In this document: in pieces, positions 26,518-33,657 of the stretch | How positions within the stretch are numbered: the first letter of the stretch is position 1 | Layout: every line of letters begins with the position of its first letter | Origin: Bacteroidota bacterium | GTDB taxonomy: Bacteria; Bacteroidota; Bacteroidia; Bacteroidales; FEN-979 | Direction: 5' to 3' | NCBI GenBank assembly: GCA_026391355.1 | Contig: JAPLDH010000022.1 | Coordinates: 24,278-88,277 of the forward strand | DNA: 64,000 nt | Translations under genes and position numbers: made by a program | The notes under the pieces: model-generated | What the model was told of the DNA's origin: nothing | The model's input: the letters and a program-made list of their open reading frames with translations, nothing else | Database searches by the model: none

Positions 26518-27219
26518 TTATACCTGCTGAGTTTCATTCTCATACAGCTCCAGATACCATATACCTTCTGAGGTCTCTTCGCGTTTATGAGGAATAAGAT
26601 TTCTGATAAACAGGTCTTCAAACTTTTGTCCTATACCGGTTTTATAATCCGCAGGTTCGATTAAAAATTTACATCTGGCATCACTTCCGGCAACCGATCT
26701 GATCATCTTCCGGATTTTTCCGGCAGTCTGGTCAAAGCTTTCACGGGTCAGCTCGTAACGCTGGTGATCAATACCTTCCTGTCCTTCACAAAGTTTGTAC
26801 CCGAGTTCAAGGTTGTATTTGATGGCATTGGCATTTGTTCTCAGCACATGAGCATATTGTTTTTTCCAGCCCATGAAATAAAACATGGTTTCAATTCCGG
26901 CAACAGATACAAGATAAGGTACGAAGGAGTGATAGAATTCAGGCCGGCCGACAAATATTCCCGTTTCGGAGGAGAGGGTTTCCCAGTCAATATTTTTATC
27001 ATTGAGCAGCCCGATTTTTTCACCCTGGTACTGAAAGATCACATAATGAAAATTTACATTATTGATCGAATTGAACCATTCACGTTGCTTCTCCGGTGAG
27101 ATAATTTCCCGGTAATTCATGCTCATCCTGACCAGATCTGAGTTTCGCCATTGCCTGACCAATTCAATATCCTCCTCCCGGAGTCGTTCGAGGGTAATTC
27201 CGTATTTAAAGAATTTCAT
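26518..27219 (-). CDS. GNAT-family N-acetyltransferase
   Basis: A 233-residue protein with a GNAT domain in the first ~165 residues: L-E-R-L-R-E-E-D-I-E-L-V-R-Q-W-R-N-S start, W-F-N-S-I at ~49, beta-bulge Y-Q-G-E-K-I-G-L-L-N, and L-R-T-N-A-N-A-I-K-Y-N-L-E-L-G-Y-K. This is the subgroup that acetylates amino groups on nucleotide-sugars, as in PseH-like enzymes. A ~70-residue C-terminal extension is not recognised. Overlaps the upstream GT2 gene by 14 bp. A possible substrate is the amino sugar made by the aminotransferase at 46987. Confidence 0.8.
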   Translation of the reverse strand: MKFFKYGITLERLREEDIELVRQWRNSDLVRMSMNYREIISPEKQREWFNSINNVNFHYVIFQYQGEKIGLLNDKNIDWETLSSETGIFVGRPEFYHSFVPYLVSVAGIETMFYFMGWKKQYAHVLRTNANAIKYNLELGYKLCEGQEGIDHQRYELTRESFDQTAGKIRKMIRSVAGSDARCKFLIEPADYKTGIGQKFEDLFIRNLIPHKREETSEGIWYLELYENETQQV

Positions 27220-28135
27220 GGTTCAGAAGGGTTTTAATGGAATAGGGTGGCTTTCGGTTCTGTACCGAGTAAATTCGACTCAGGTATTCACCAATAATTC
27301 CCAATGAAAGCAGAATGATGCTGGTAGAAAATAATATTGCAACGATCAGGGCAGTAAATCCGAGAGGAACATTGTGTACAAGTTTGTGGTAAATAAACAC
27401 CATCCCGATAATGAAACTCAGGAAAGCAGATATAAACCCGCTGTAAACCATCATTTTTAACGGTATAGCAGTGTAATAGATTACCAGGTTGGAGAACATC
27501 GAAAATAGTAAATGGGAAGAATAGGTGGATTTCTGGTAAGGGCGTTTATGGTGTTCTACAATAACAAATTCGATATGGTTGGTGTACCAGTTGAAGAGTT
27601 CGTCAATGAAAATGAAGTTAAGCTGGTGGTTGAGGAGGCATTTCCCGATCGATGATTTCATCAGCCGGAAAGAGGAGCCCTTGCCTTTGGTTTGTAAAAG
27701 GTGCCGTGAAGAGACTTTAAGTGCCGCACTGCTGAGATTACGCACCATGGAGTGCTGCTTCCTGCCATAGATGCCATAAACCAGGTCAGCATCACTGTTT
27801 TCCATGGCACTGACCAGTTTTGCTATCTCTTCAGGAGGATTCTGAAGATCATCGTCAAGGGTGATAATATATGTTCCGGAAGCCTGGGCGATACCACATA
27901 TTGTGGCATTGTGCTGACCAAAATTCCGGGCAAGCCGGATGGCTGTTACATTATCCGGATTTGCTTTTTGAATGGATTTCAGTTTGCTCCAACTGGCATC
28001 GGTGCTGTCATCATCCACAAAAATCACCTCAAACGATTTCTCCAGACCATTCATGGTATGTTCAATCCGGTGAAAAAGTTCTTCAAGCGATTCACAACTG
28101 TTATAAACCGGAACGACAATGGAATAATCAGGCAT
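27206..28135 (-). CDS. Family 2 glycosyltransferase, polyprenyl-phosphate (DPM/ArnC-like) type
   Basis: A 309-residue GT2 enzyme. Cytosolic GT-A domain 1-~225 with V-P-V-Y-N-S, D41-D-D-S-T-D and D94-D-D-L-Q-N-P, then two C-terminal TM helices (~230-255 and 265-292). The layout is that of ArnC/GtrB and dolichol-phosphate-mannose synthases, which load a sugar onto undecaprenyl phosphate. Product could serve the MBOAT system or the TMTC-like transferase, but this is inference. 31 bp after the SDR gene. Confidence 0.9.
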   Translation of the reverse strand: MPDYSIVVPVYNSCESLEELFHRIEHTMNGLEKSFEVIFVDDDSTDASWSKLKSIQKANPDNVTAIRLARNFGQHNATICGIAQASGTYIITLDDDLQNPPEEIAKLVSAMENSDADLVYGIYGRKQHSMVRNLSSAALKVSSRHLLQTKGKGSSFRLMKSSIGKCLLNHQLNFIFIDELFNWYTNHIEFVIVEHHKRPYQKSTYSSHLLFSMFSNLVIYYTAIPLKMMVYSGFISAFLSFIIGMVFIYHKLVHNVPLGFTALIVAILFSTSIILLSLGIIGEYLSRIYSVQNRKPPYSIKTLLNHEIL

Positions 28136-28166
28136 GTTAATTTTATTTTAAGAATTCGATCTGATC

Positions 28167-28949
28167 TTATTTTGAAGAAGGAACAGGAGCGTCTTTATTT
28201 GTCAGTTGCACATTCAATCCCCCTCCCAGGACCAGGCTTGTACCGCTCACCCATTTTGAGGCATCGGAAAGGAAAAAAATAATGGTATTGGCCACATCTA
28301 CAGGGTCGCCAAAACCCAGCAATTGTAGTTGTTCAATTTTCTCAACAACCGCCTGGGAAGACTGAACAGCAGTTTCATCAAGCATGGGAGTGCGCACAAA
28401 GGCGGGCGCTACGCAGTTAACCCTCGTTCCCCTGGGGGCCAGCTCAAGGGCCAGCACCCGTGCATAGGCCTCAAGTGCAGCTTTGGCGGCGATATACATC
28501 GCCCCTCCTATAAAAGCATACCGGGTCGACAGGGAAGAGATGAATACGATGGAACTGTTGCCTTTGACCAGTTTTTTCTTCCCCAAAATTCCAGCCGTTA
28601 AAAGAACTGAAGCATCGAAGCTTATTCCAAAGGTTTCAGCAATAACCTTCCTTGAAATGAAGCGAGCAGGAGAAAGGTCGGAAATACCGGTGCTGTAAAC
28701 CACACCGTTTAATAAAGGCAACCCGGCAACCAACCTGTCAATATCAGCCTGAATGGTAAGGTCGGCAACAATTTGCAAATGCCCTTCTCCCTGAAGAGCG
28801 TTAAATGTTCCCTGAAGCCGCTGCTCATTCCGCCCTGTGATGACCACCCTGGCGCCATATTGAGAGGCGGTAATGGCCGTTTGCTTTCCAAGGCCGGAGG
28901 ATGAGCCGGTAACAAGAATTGTTTTACCGTTAAGTTCAAAAGGACTCAT
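28167..28949 (-). CDS. Short-chain dehydrogenase/reductase (FabG-like)
   Basis: A 260-residue classical SDR. Cofactor motif T14-G-S-S-S-G-L-G21, N-x-x-G replaced by Y-S-T-G-I (86-90), and catalytic S138/S139, Y152 and K156 (Y-I-A-A-K). C-terminal G-T-S-L-V-L-G-G-G matches the family end. It overlaps the FabH-like gene by 4 bp, so a 3-oxoacyl-ACP reductase role on the product of that synthase is likely. Genuine FabG is not ruled out, but the setting is a specialised one. Confidence 0.88.
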   Translation of the reverse strand: MSPFELNGKTILVTGSSSGLGKQTAITASQYGARVVITGRNEQRLQGTFNALQGEGHLQIVADLTIQADIDRLVAGLPLLNGVVYSTGISDLSPARFISRKVIAETFGISFDASVLLTAGILGKKKLVKGNSSIVFISSLSTRYAFIGGAMYIAAKAALEAYARVLALELAPRGTRVNCVAPAFVRTPMLDETAVQSSQAVVEKIEQLQLLGFGDPVDVANTIIFFLSDASKWVSGTSLVLGGGLNVQLTNKDAPVPSSK

Positions 28950-30031
28950 TCTTTGTCAGACTTTAATGGAATGATTTCCTGTTCAGTAATTTCAGGAATA
29001 ACAATGCAATCTGTTTCAATGAGGGCAGTTCCCCACGAAAGTCCCACTCCAAAAGCCGAAAGCAATAGTTTTTGGGGCTTATCCCGGAGTACATCACGAA
29101 TCTGACTTAACATCGTGAGGGGGATGGAGGCGCAACTTGTGTTGCCAAAGTCTTTCAGTGAATAGGGAACTCTTTCAGGGTTAACTTTCAACATTTTCCG
29201 GAGGGTTTCATTGATCAGGCGGTTGGCCTGGTGAAACAACAGAAAGTCAAACTCGTCGAGGCTGCGATGGAAATGATTCAGGGTTGTTTTAATGTTGGGA
29301 ACCACCTCCCGCAAGGAAAAATTGAATACTTCAATTCCGTTCAAGGCAGTTTGCAACCGGTTACGGTAGATACCATCCCCATACTTTTTAACATTAAAGG
29401 ATTTTTTGCTGGTAAGGTTGCGACCACCGCCATCGTAAATAATAATTGCCTCATAACCACTTCCATCAGTCTGGAGGTTGAACTGCATCGGAGGATACCC
29501 GGGTTTTAGTTCCAGGGCTGTTGCAGTAGCGGCATCACCAAATAAAGGGTAAGTGCTTTTATCACGGTAAGCAGAAGTGACTGTTGAAATATCACCAACA
29601 AGCATCAGGCTTTTTTGAATACCTGTGGTTTTCATCAGACTTCCGATCACCGAAAGTCCGTAAACATATCCCGAACAACCAAGATTTATATCAAGGGTAA
29701 TGCAGGTTTTGGGAAGTTTCAACCGGTCCTGAAGAATGGCAGAGGTGGAAGGAATTAAATAATCACGCGACTGTGACACGAAAATAAGCAGGTTGATTTC
29801 ACTGCGATCCCATCCGGTTTTGTCTAATAATTGTTCTGCGGCCTGAAAGCAAAGATCAGAGCAGGTTTGTCCTTTATCAGCCACATGACGACTTTCAACG
29901 CCAATCATCCGGATCAGCAGATCACGCTCCTTTTGAGATATCCAGTTGTAATCCTGGTTTGATAAAATGTTCTTTGGGACACATGCCGATATCCCGGCAA
30001 TTCGCACATCAGCTATCTCAAAAATGGCCAT
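28946..30031 (-). CDS. 3-oxoacyl-ACP synthase III-like (FabH-like) enzyme
   Basis: A 361-residue thiolase-fold condensing enzyme. The KAS III triad is intact: C119 in N-L-G-C-S-G, H267 in L-F-H-Q-A-N and N297 in F-G-N-T-S. Length is ~40 residues above E. coli FabH. First gene of a six-gene operon (FabH-like, SDR, GT2, GNAT, MBOAT, SGNH). It is divergent from an ACP, and both have -7 boxes in the gap, so the synthase probably works on acyl chains on that ACP. It likely starts or extends a special acyl chain instead of serving bulk fatty acid synthesis. Confidence 0.92.
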   Translation of the reverse strand: MAIFEIADVRIAGISACVPKNILSNQDYNWISQKERDLLIRMIGVESRHVADKGQTCSDLCFQAAEQLLDKTGWDRSEINLLIFVSQSRDYLIPSTSAILQDRLKLPKTCITLDINLGCSGYVYGLSVIGSLMKTTGIQKSLMLVGDISTVTSAYRDKSTYPLFGDAATATALELKPGYPPMQFNLQTDGSGYEAIIIYDGGGRNLTSKKSFNVKKYGDGIYRNRLQTALNGIEVFNFSLREVVPNIKTTLNHFHRSLDEFDFLLFHQANRLINETLRKMLKVNPERVPYSLKDFGNTSCASIPLTMLSQIRDVLRDKPQKLLLSAFGVGLSWGTALIETDCIVIPEITEQEIIPLKSDKE

Positions 30032-30109
30032 TTAAAAACTTTATGTTATCCCTGTTATTCTTTTCACCTCAGCCCCTGCAGGGGAAGAGGTGCTTTGTTC
30101 AATTCAATA

Positions 30110-30117
30110 CAAAAGTA
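30110..30117 (-). promoter_or_regulatory. -7 box of the FabH-like operon
   Basis: The minus strand reads TACTTTTG. The leader between it and the ATG at 30031 holds a CCCCTGCAGGGG palindrome (30074-30085). Confidence 0.5.
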
Positions 30118-30147
30118 CTTTTTTTTTCATTCAAGGTTTCATTTTTC

Positions 30148-30155
30148 TAATTTTG
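30148..30155 (+). promoter_or_regulatory. -7 box of the ACP gene
   Basis: TAATTTTG, 47 bp before the ATG. Confidence 0.5.
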
Positions 30156-30202
30156 CAGTGCGAAGGACAAATGCGCTTCCGTAGATTGTAATTACTGTAT
30201 GA

Positions 30203-30445
30203 ATGGCACCACAAAGTCTCGAAGATTTTCTGATCGCATGGACCTCACTCCATCTGAATAAAGGTTTGCCGGTCGATCCTGCCGACACCCTGGCAACATA
30301 TGGAATAGATTCTATCAGGGCTATATTGCTGGTAGATGATACCCAAAACATGTTTGGATTCGAATGGCCGCCCTTTCTTTTCTTTGAGGATTTGTCCCTC
30401 GCCCAACTTGCCGCTGAAGGGATGAAATTGATGGAGGAGATATAG
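30203..30445 (+). CDS. Acyl carrier protein (first copy)
   Basis: An 80-residue carrier protein. The 4'-phosphopantetheine site is S37 in Y-G-I-D-S-I-R-A. Acidic C-terminal helix (M-K-L-M-E-E-I). It differs from housekeeping ACP (W-T-S-L-H-L, P-P-F-L-F-F-E-D). Divergent from the FabH-like gene and, before the restriction island was acquired, probably next to the first FAAL, which lies on the same strand 5.9 kb downstream. Expected to hold the acyl chain loaded by that ligase. Confidence 0.88.
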   Translation: MAPQSLEDFLIAWTSLHLNKGLPVDPADTLATYGIDSIRAILLVDDTQNMFGFEWPPFLFFEDLSLAQLAAEGMKLMEEI

Positions 30446-30586
30446 CCGCCCATCACATGCTTATCCCAAAACCAACTTACACAAAGCCAACCATTCTGCA
30501 AAAGCCAAAGAGCCAATTTTGCAGACCTTTTGAATACTGTTGATAATTTTTTAAAACTAGTTTAATCAATTTTGAGAAACAAATAT
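30446..30586. other. Left junction of the restriction-modification island
   Basis: Non-coding. It contains a perfect inverted repeat CTGCAAAA (30496-30503) / TTTTGCAG (30517-30524) around GCCAAAGAGCC, and several GCCAA words. Composition shifts to AT-rich near 30540. No recombinase gene or clear target duplication is seen. Confidence 0.5.
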
Positions 30587-30607
30587 TATCTTTGACAAGT
30601 TTGTCAA
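30587..30607 (+). promoter_or_regulatory. Promoter and palindromic operator of the R-M island
   Basis: -7 box TATCTTTG (30587-30594) overlaps a perfect palindrome TTGACAA-GT-TTGTCAA (30592-30607). The XRE gene begins 15 bp later. Binding there by the XRE protein would block the promoter, giving autoregulation. Confidence 0.7.
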
Positions 30608-30622
30608 GAAATAATTATCAAG

Positions 30623-30934
30623 ATGCAATCAGAAAATATTGGAGAATACATAAGACAGCTCAGAGAAAAGGAAAATATGCCTTTGCGAAAGCTTGCTGCT
30701 ATATTGGACATTGACCAAAGCACGTTGAGTAAATCGGAAAGAGGCGAAAGACCGGTATCAAGACAAATGATACCGATTATAGCTAAAACTTTCGGACTTA
30801 ATGAAAAAGACCTTATTGTAAAGTATATGAGTAAACAGCTTGCTTATCAAATTGCTGACGAGCAATATGCAAACGAAATCCTGAAAGCAGCAGAAGAAGA
30901 AGTTAAATACATTAAAAAACAGAAAAATAAATGA
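30623..30934 (+). CDS. XRE-family helix-turn-helix regulator of the R-M locus
   Basis: A 103-residue protein with an HTH_3 domain at ~8-62 (Y-I-R-Q-L-R-E; L-R-K-L-A-A-I-L-D-I-D-Q-S-T-L-S-K-S-E-R-G; L-N-E-K-D-L-I) and a short charged C-terminal helix. It is first in the island, overlaps the methyltransferase gene by 4 bp (ATGA), and its promoter carries a 16-bp palindrome. By position it resembles controller proteins that time restriction and modification; this is inferred. Confidence 0.9.
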   Translation: MQSENIGEYIRQLREKENMPLRKLAAILDIDQSTLSKSERGERPVSRQMIPIIAKTFGLNEKDLIVKYMSKQLAYQIADEQYANEILKAAEEEVKYIKKQKNK

Positions 30935-32814
30935 TGCAGAATTTATACAACGAAATGACAGAAATGCTTCGTAAAGAAGCTCCCGGTTTTTTTGTAAACA
31001 ACAAGTTTAATAAAAGCAAGGTCTCGGATGCTGCATACAGTTATAATACTGCTTTGCTTGAAATTATTCTTAAAAACGAAAGATTGAAAAAACAATTCTT
31101 TGTTGAAGCAGGGAAAACATTAGTGTTTAAACAACATGAGTTTTTACAGTTTCTGAATAACAAAAGCTTTTTAAAAGACAGTTATACAGAGTTTAAAAAC
31201 CAGATTGGGTTGCAGGATGAACGAGGGGAATATTACCATGAAAATAAAGAGGTTGTTCTGGTATGGCCGCACAAAGATTGTGTGCTGGAGGGCGGACAAG
31301 ACAAGGAAGAACAGAAACGGGATGAAATATTTTACAATGAAACCCTTGCACCTGATGAAATAACGATACTATTTGCACCCAAAGCGCTAACCAATTTTAA
31401 ATTTTACGATAACAAAGGTGAACATACATTAAATGAAAAAACTGATATTGATTTCTCTCAGCAAAATATTATTCTGAAAGGTAATAATCTTTTGGCTTTA
31501 CATTGTTTGAAAAAAATCAAAAGTATTGCAGGCCAGGTTAAGCTCATTTACATAGACCCACCTTATAACAATGGAATTCAAACTTTTCATTACAATGATA
31601 AGTTTAATCACTCCACTTGGATGGTTTTTATGAAAAATCGTTTAGATGCTTGTAAAACTCTTTTAGCAAAAGAAGGATCAATATGGATAAATATTGATGA
31701 TAAGGAAGCACATTATTTAAAAGTGATTAGTGATGAAATATTTGGACGGGAAAATTTTGTAACATCCATTATTTGGCAAAAAAAACATACCCGCTCTAAC
31801 GATGCGAAATACTTTAGCGACAATCATGACCATATTTTGGTTTATGCAAAAAACAAAAATTCATGGCAGTTAAATCTATTACCAAGAAGTGAAAGTGCAA
31901 ATGAGAATTATTCTAATCCGGATAACGATGAGAGAGGCGTTTGGGCATCCCAGCCTTTACAAGTAAAAACTCCGAGTGAAGCATATATTTATGAAATAAC
32001 AGGACCTACCGGAAAAATATTTTTACCTCCCAAAGGAAGAAGTTGGCAATTTTCACATAAAAGATATTTAGAACTCGTTGTAGATAAACGAATTTATTTT
32101 GGCGAAGATGGTAATAATGTCCCCCGTATTAAAAAATTTTTAACCGAAGTTCAAGACGGTATGAAGCCTATTACTATTTGGACACATGCAGAAGTTGGTC
32201 ATAATCAGGATGCAAAAGAGGAAGTTAAAGCGCTACAGTTATCCGATATCTTTTCAACGCCTAAGCCTGAAAGATTATTAGAAAGAATCATTGAGCTTTC
32301 TACTCAAGAAGGAGATTGGGTACTTGATTTTTTTGCCGGTAGTGGAACAACAGCAGCAGTAGCCCTGAAAATGAAGAGAAAGTTTATAGCACTTGAACAA
32401 ATGGATTATGTAAAATCAATTACAGTTCATCGAATAATAAAGGTCATTAACGGAGAACAAGGTGGAATTTCTCAATCTCAAATTTGGCAAGGCGGAGGCA
32501 GTTTTATATACGCAGAATTGAAGTGCGATAACCAAAGATACATTGATGATATTGAAAAAGCAAAAGACAGCAAGGTATTAAAAGAACTCTATGAGCAAAT
32601 GAAAAAGGAAGCATTTTTCAGAATTGAGATTGACCACGAAAAATGGAACAATGGAGAATTTGAAAAGCTGACATTGGAAGAACAAAAGCAATTGCTATGC
32701 GAGTGTCTTGATAAAAACCATTTGTATGTAAACCTTTCTGAATTGGCAGATGCCGACTATAAAATGAGCAGGGATGAAATTGAATTGAATAAGAAATTTT
32801 ACAACATCAGTTAA
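30931..32814 (+). CDS. Type III restriction-modification DNA methyltransferase (Mod)
   Basis: A 627-residue adenine methyltransferase of the beta class: D209-P-P-Y-N (catalytic) precedes the SAM motif D466-F-F-A-G-S-G-T-T. The ~250-residue central region is the target-recognition domain. Mod alone recognises and methylates one strand of an asymmetric site and, with Res, forms the restriction complex. Ends with TAA directly joined to the dinD ATG (TAAATG). Codon use is clearly more AT-rich than in the flanking ACP and FAAL genes, supporting transfer. Confidence 0.93.
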   Translation: MMQNLYNEMTEMLRKEAPGFFVNNKFNKSKVSDAAYSYNTALLEIILKNERLKKQFFVEAGKTLVFKQHEFLQFLNNKSFLKDSYTEFKNQIGLQDERGEYYHENKEVVLVWPHKDCVLEGGQDKEEQKRDEIFYNETLAPDEITILFAPKALTNFKFYDNKGEHTLNEKTDIDFSQQNIILKGNNLLALHCLKKIKSIAGQVKLIYIDPPYNNGIQTFHYNDKFNHSTWMVFMKNRLDACKTLLAKEGSIWINIDDKEAHYLKVISDEIFGRENFVTSIIWQKKHTRSNDAKYFSDNHDHILVYAKNKNSWQLNLLPRSESANENYSNPDNDERGVWASQPLQVKTPSEAYIYEITGPTGKIFLPPKGRSWQFSHKRYLELVVDKRIYFGEDGNNVPRIKKFLTEVQDGMKPITIWTHAEVGHNQDAKEEVKALQLSDIFSTPKPERLLERIIELSTQEGDWVLDFFAGSGTTAAVALKMKRKFIALEQMDYVKSITVHRIIKVINGEQGGISQSQIWQGGGSFIYAELKCDNQRYIDDIEKAKDSKVLKELYEQMKKEAFFRIEIDHEKWNNGEFEKLTLEEQKQLLCECLDKNHLYVNLSELADADYKMSRDEIELNKKFYNIS

Positions 32815-33657
32815 ATGAAGAAAGAACAAATTCAGGAACTGTTTGAGCAGTTTGAACGCATCTGCTATCTATACAGCGATATTGAATGCTGGAGCGCACG
32901 GGAGCTTCAGCAATTATTGGGATACAGCAAATGGGAAAATTTTGTTAAAGTAATTGAAAAAGCCAAAGCAGCATGTGAAAGTAGTGGTGTAGAGGTTTTT
33001 CATCATTTTCCTGACATCAGGAAAATGATAGACCTTGGCAAAGGGGCTCAACGCGAAATAGAGGATATTGCTCTTACAAGATATGCCTGTTATCTGGTTG
33101 CTCAGAATGGTGATCCCGGTAAAAGTGAAATAGCCTTTGCTCAAACTTATTTTGCAGTGCAAACCCGTAAGCAGGAAATTATTGAACAACGTTTACTTGA
33201 CATTGCCAGAGTTTCTGCAAGAGAAAAATTGAGTAAAAGCGAGAAAAAACTATCCGGAATTATTTATGAAAGGGGTGTTGACGATAATGGTTTTGCCATT
33301 ATTCGCAGTAAAGGCGACTCTGCATTATTTGGCGGTTTTAATACAAATGACATGAAGCGCAAACTGAAAGTGCCAGCCAATAGACCACTTGCTGATTTTC
33401 TTCCTATACTAACCATAAAAGCGAAAGATTTTGCAACTGAGTTAACAAGCCACAATACTATTGAAAAAGATTTGAAAGGAGAAAACCAAATCACAACTGA
33501 ACATATAGAAAACAATATATCGGTTAGAAAAATACTGTTGGAAAGAGGAGTTAATCCCGAAACCTTGCCTCCATCGGAAGACGTGAAGAAACTCCAAAGG
33601 AAATTAGTATCAGAAGAAAAGAAGCTCTTATCAGAAACTAAAAAGAATAAGAAGTAA
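32815..33657 (+). CDS. dinD: DNA damage-inducible protein D homologue
   Basis: A 280-residue DinD-like protein. Conserved features: I-E-C-W-S-A-R-E-L-Q-Q-L-L-G-Y-S-K-W-E-N-F (BRO-N/KilA-like fold), I-E-D-I-A-L-T-R-Y-A-C-Y-L-V-A-Q-N-G-D, and F-A-Q-T-Y-F-A-V-Q-T-R-K-Q-E. E. coli DinD acts on RecA filaments in the SOS response. Here it starts 0 bp after mod and its stop overlaps the res ATG by 1 bp (TAATG), so it is built into the restriction operon. A role in damage response after self-cutting is a guess. Confidence 0.9.
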   Translation: MKKEQIQELFEQFERICYLYSDIECWSARELQQLLGYSKWENFVKVIEKAKAACESSGVEVFHHFPDIRKMIDLGKGAQREIEDIALTRYACYLVAQNGDPGKSEIAFAQTYFAVQTRKQEIIEQRLLDIARVSAREKLSKSEKKLSGIIYERGVDDNGFAIIRSKGDSALFGGFNTNDMKRKLKVPANRPLADFLPILTIKAKDFATELTSHNTIEKDLKGENQITTEHIENNISVRKILLERGVNPETLPPSEDVKKLQRKLVSEEKKLLSETKKNKK

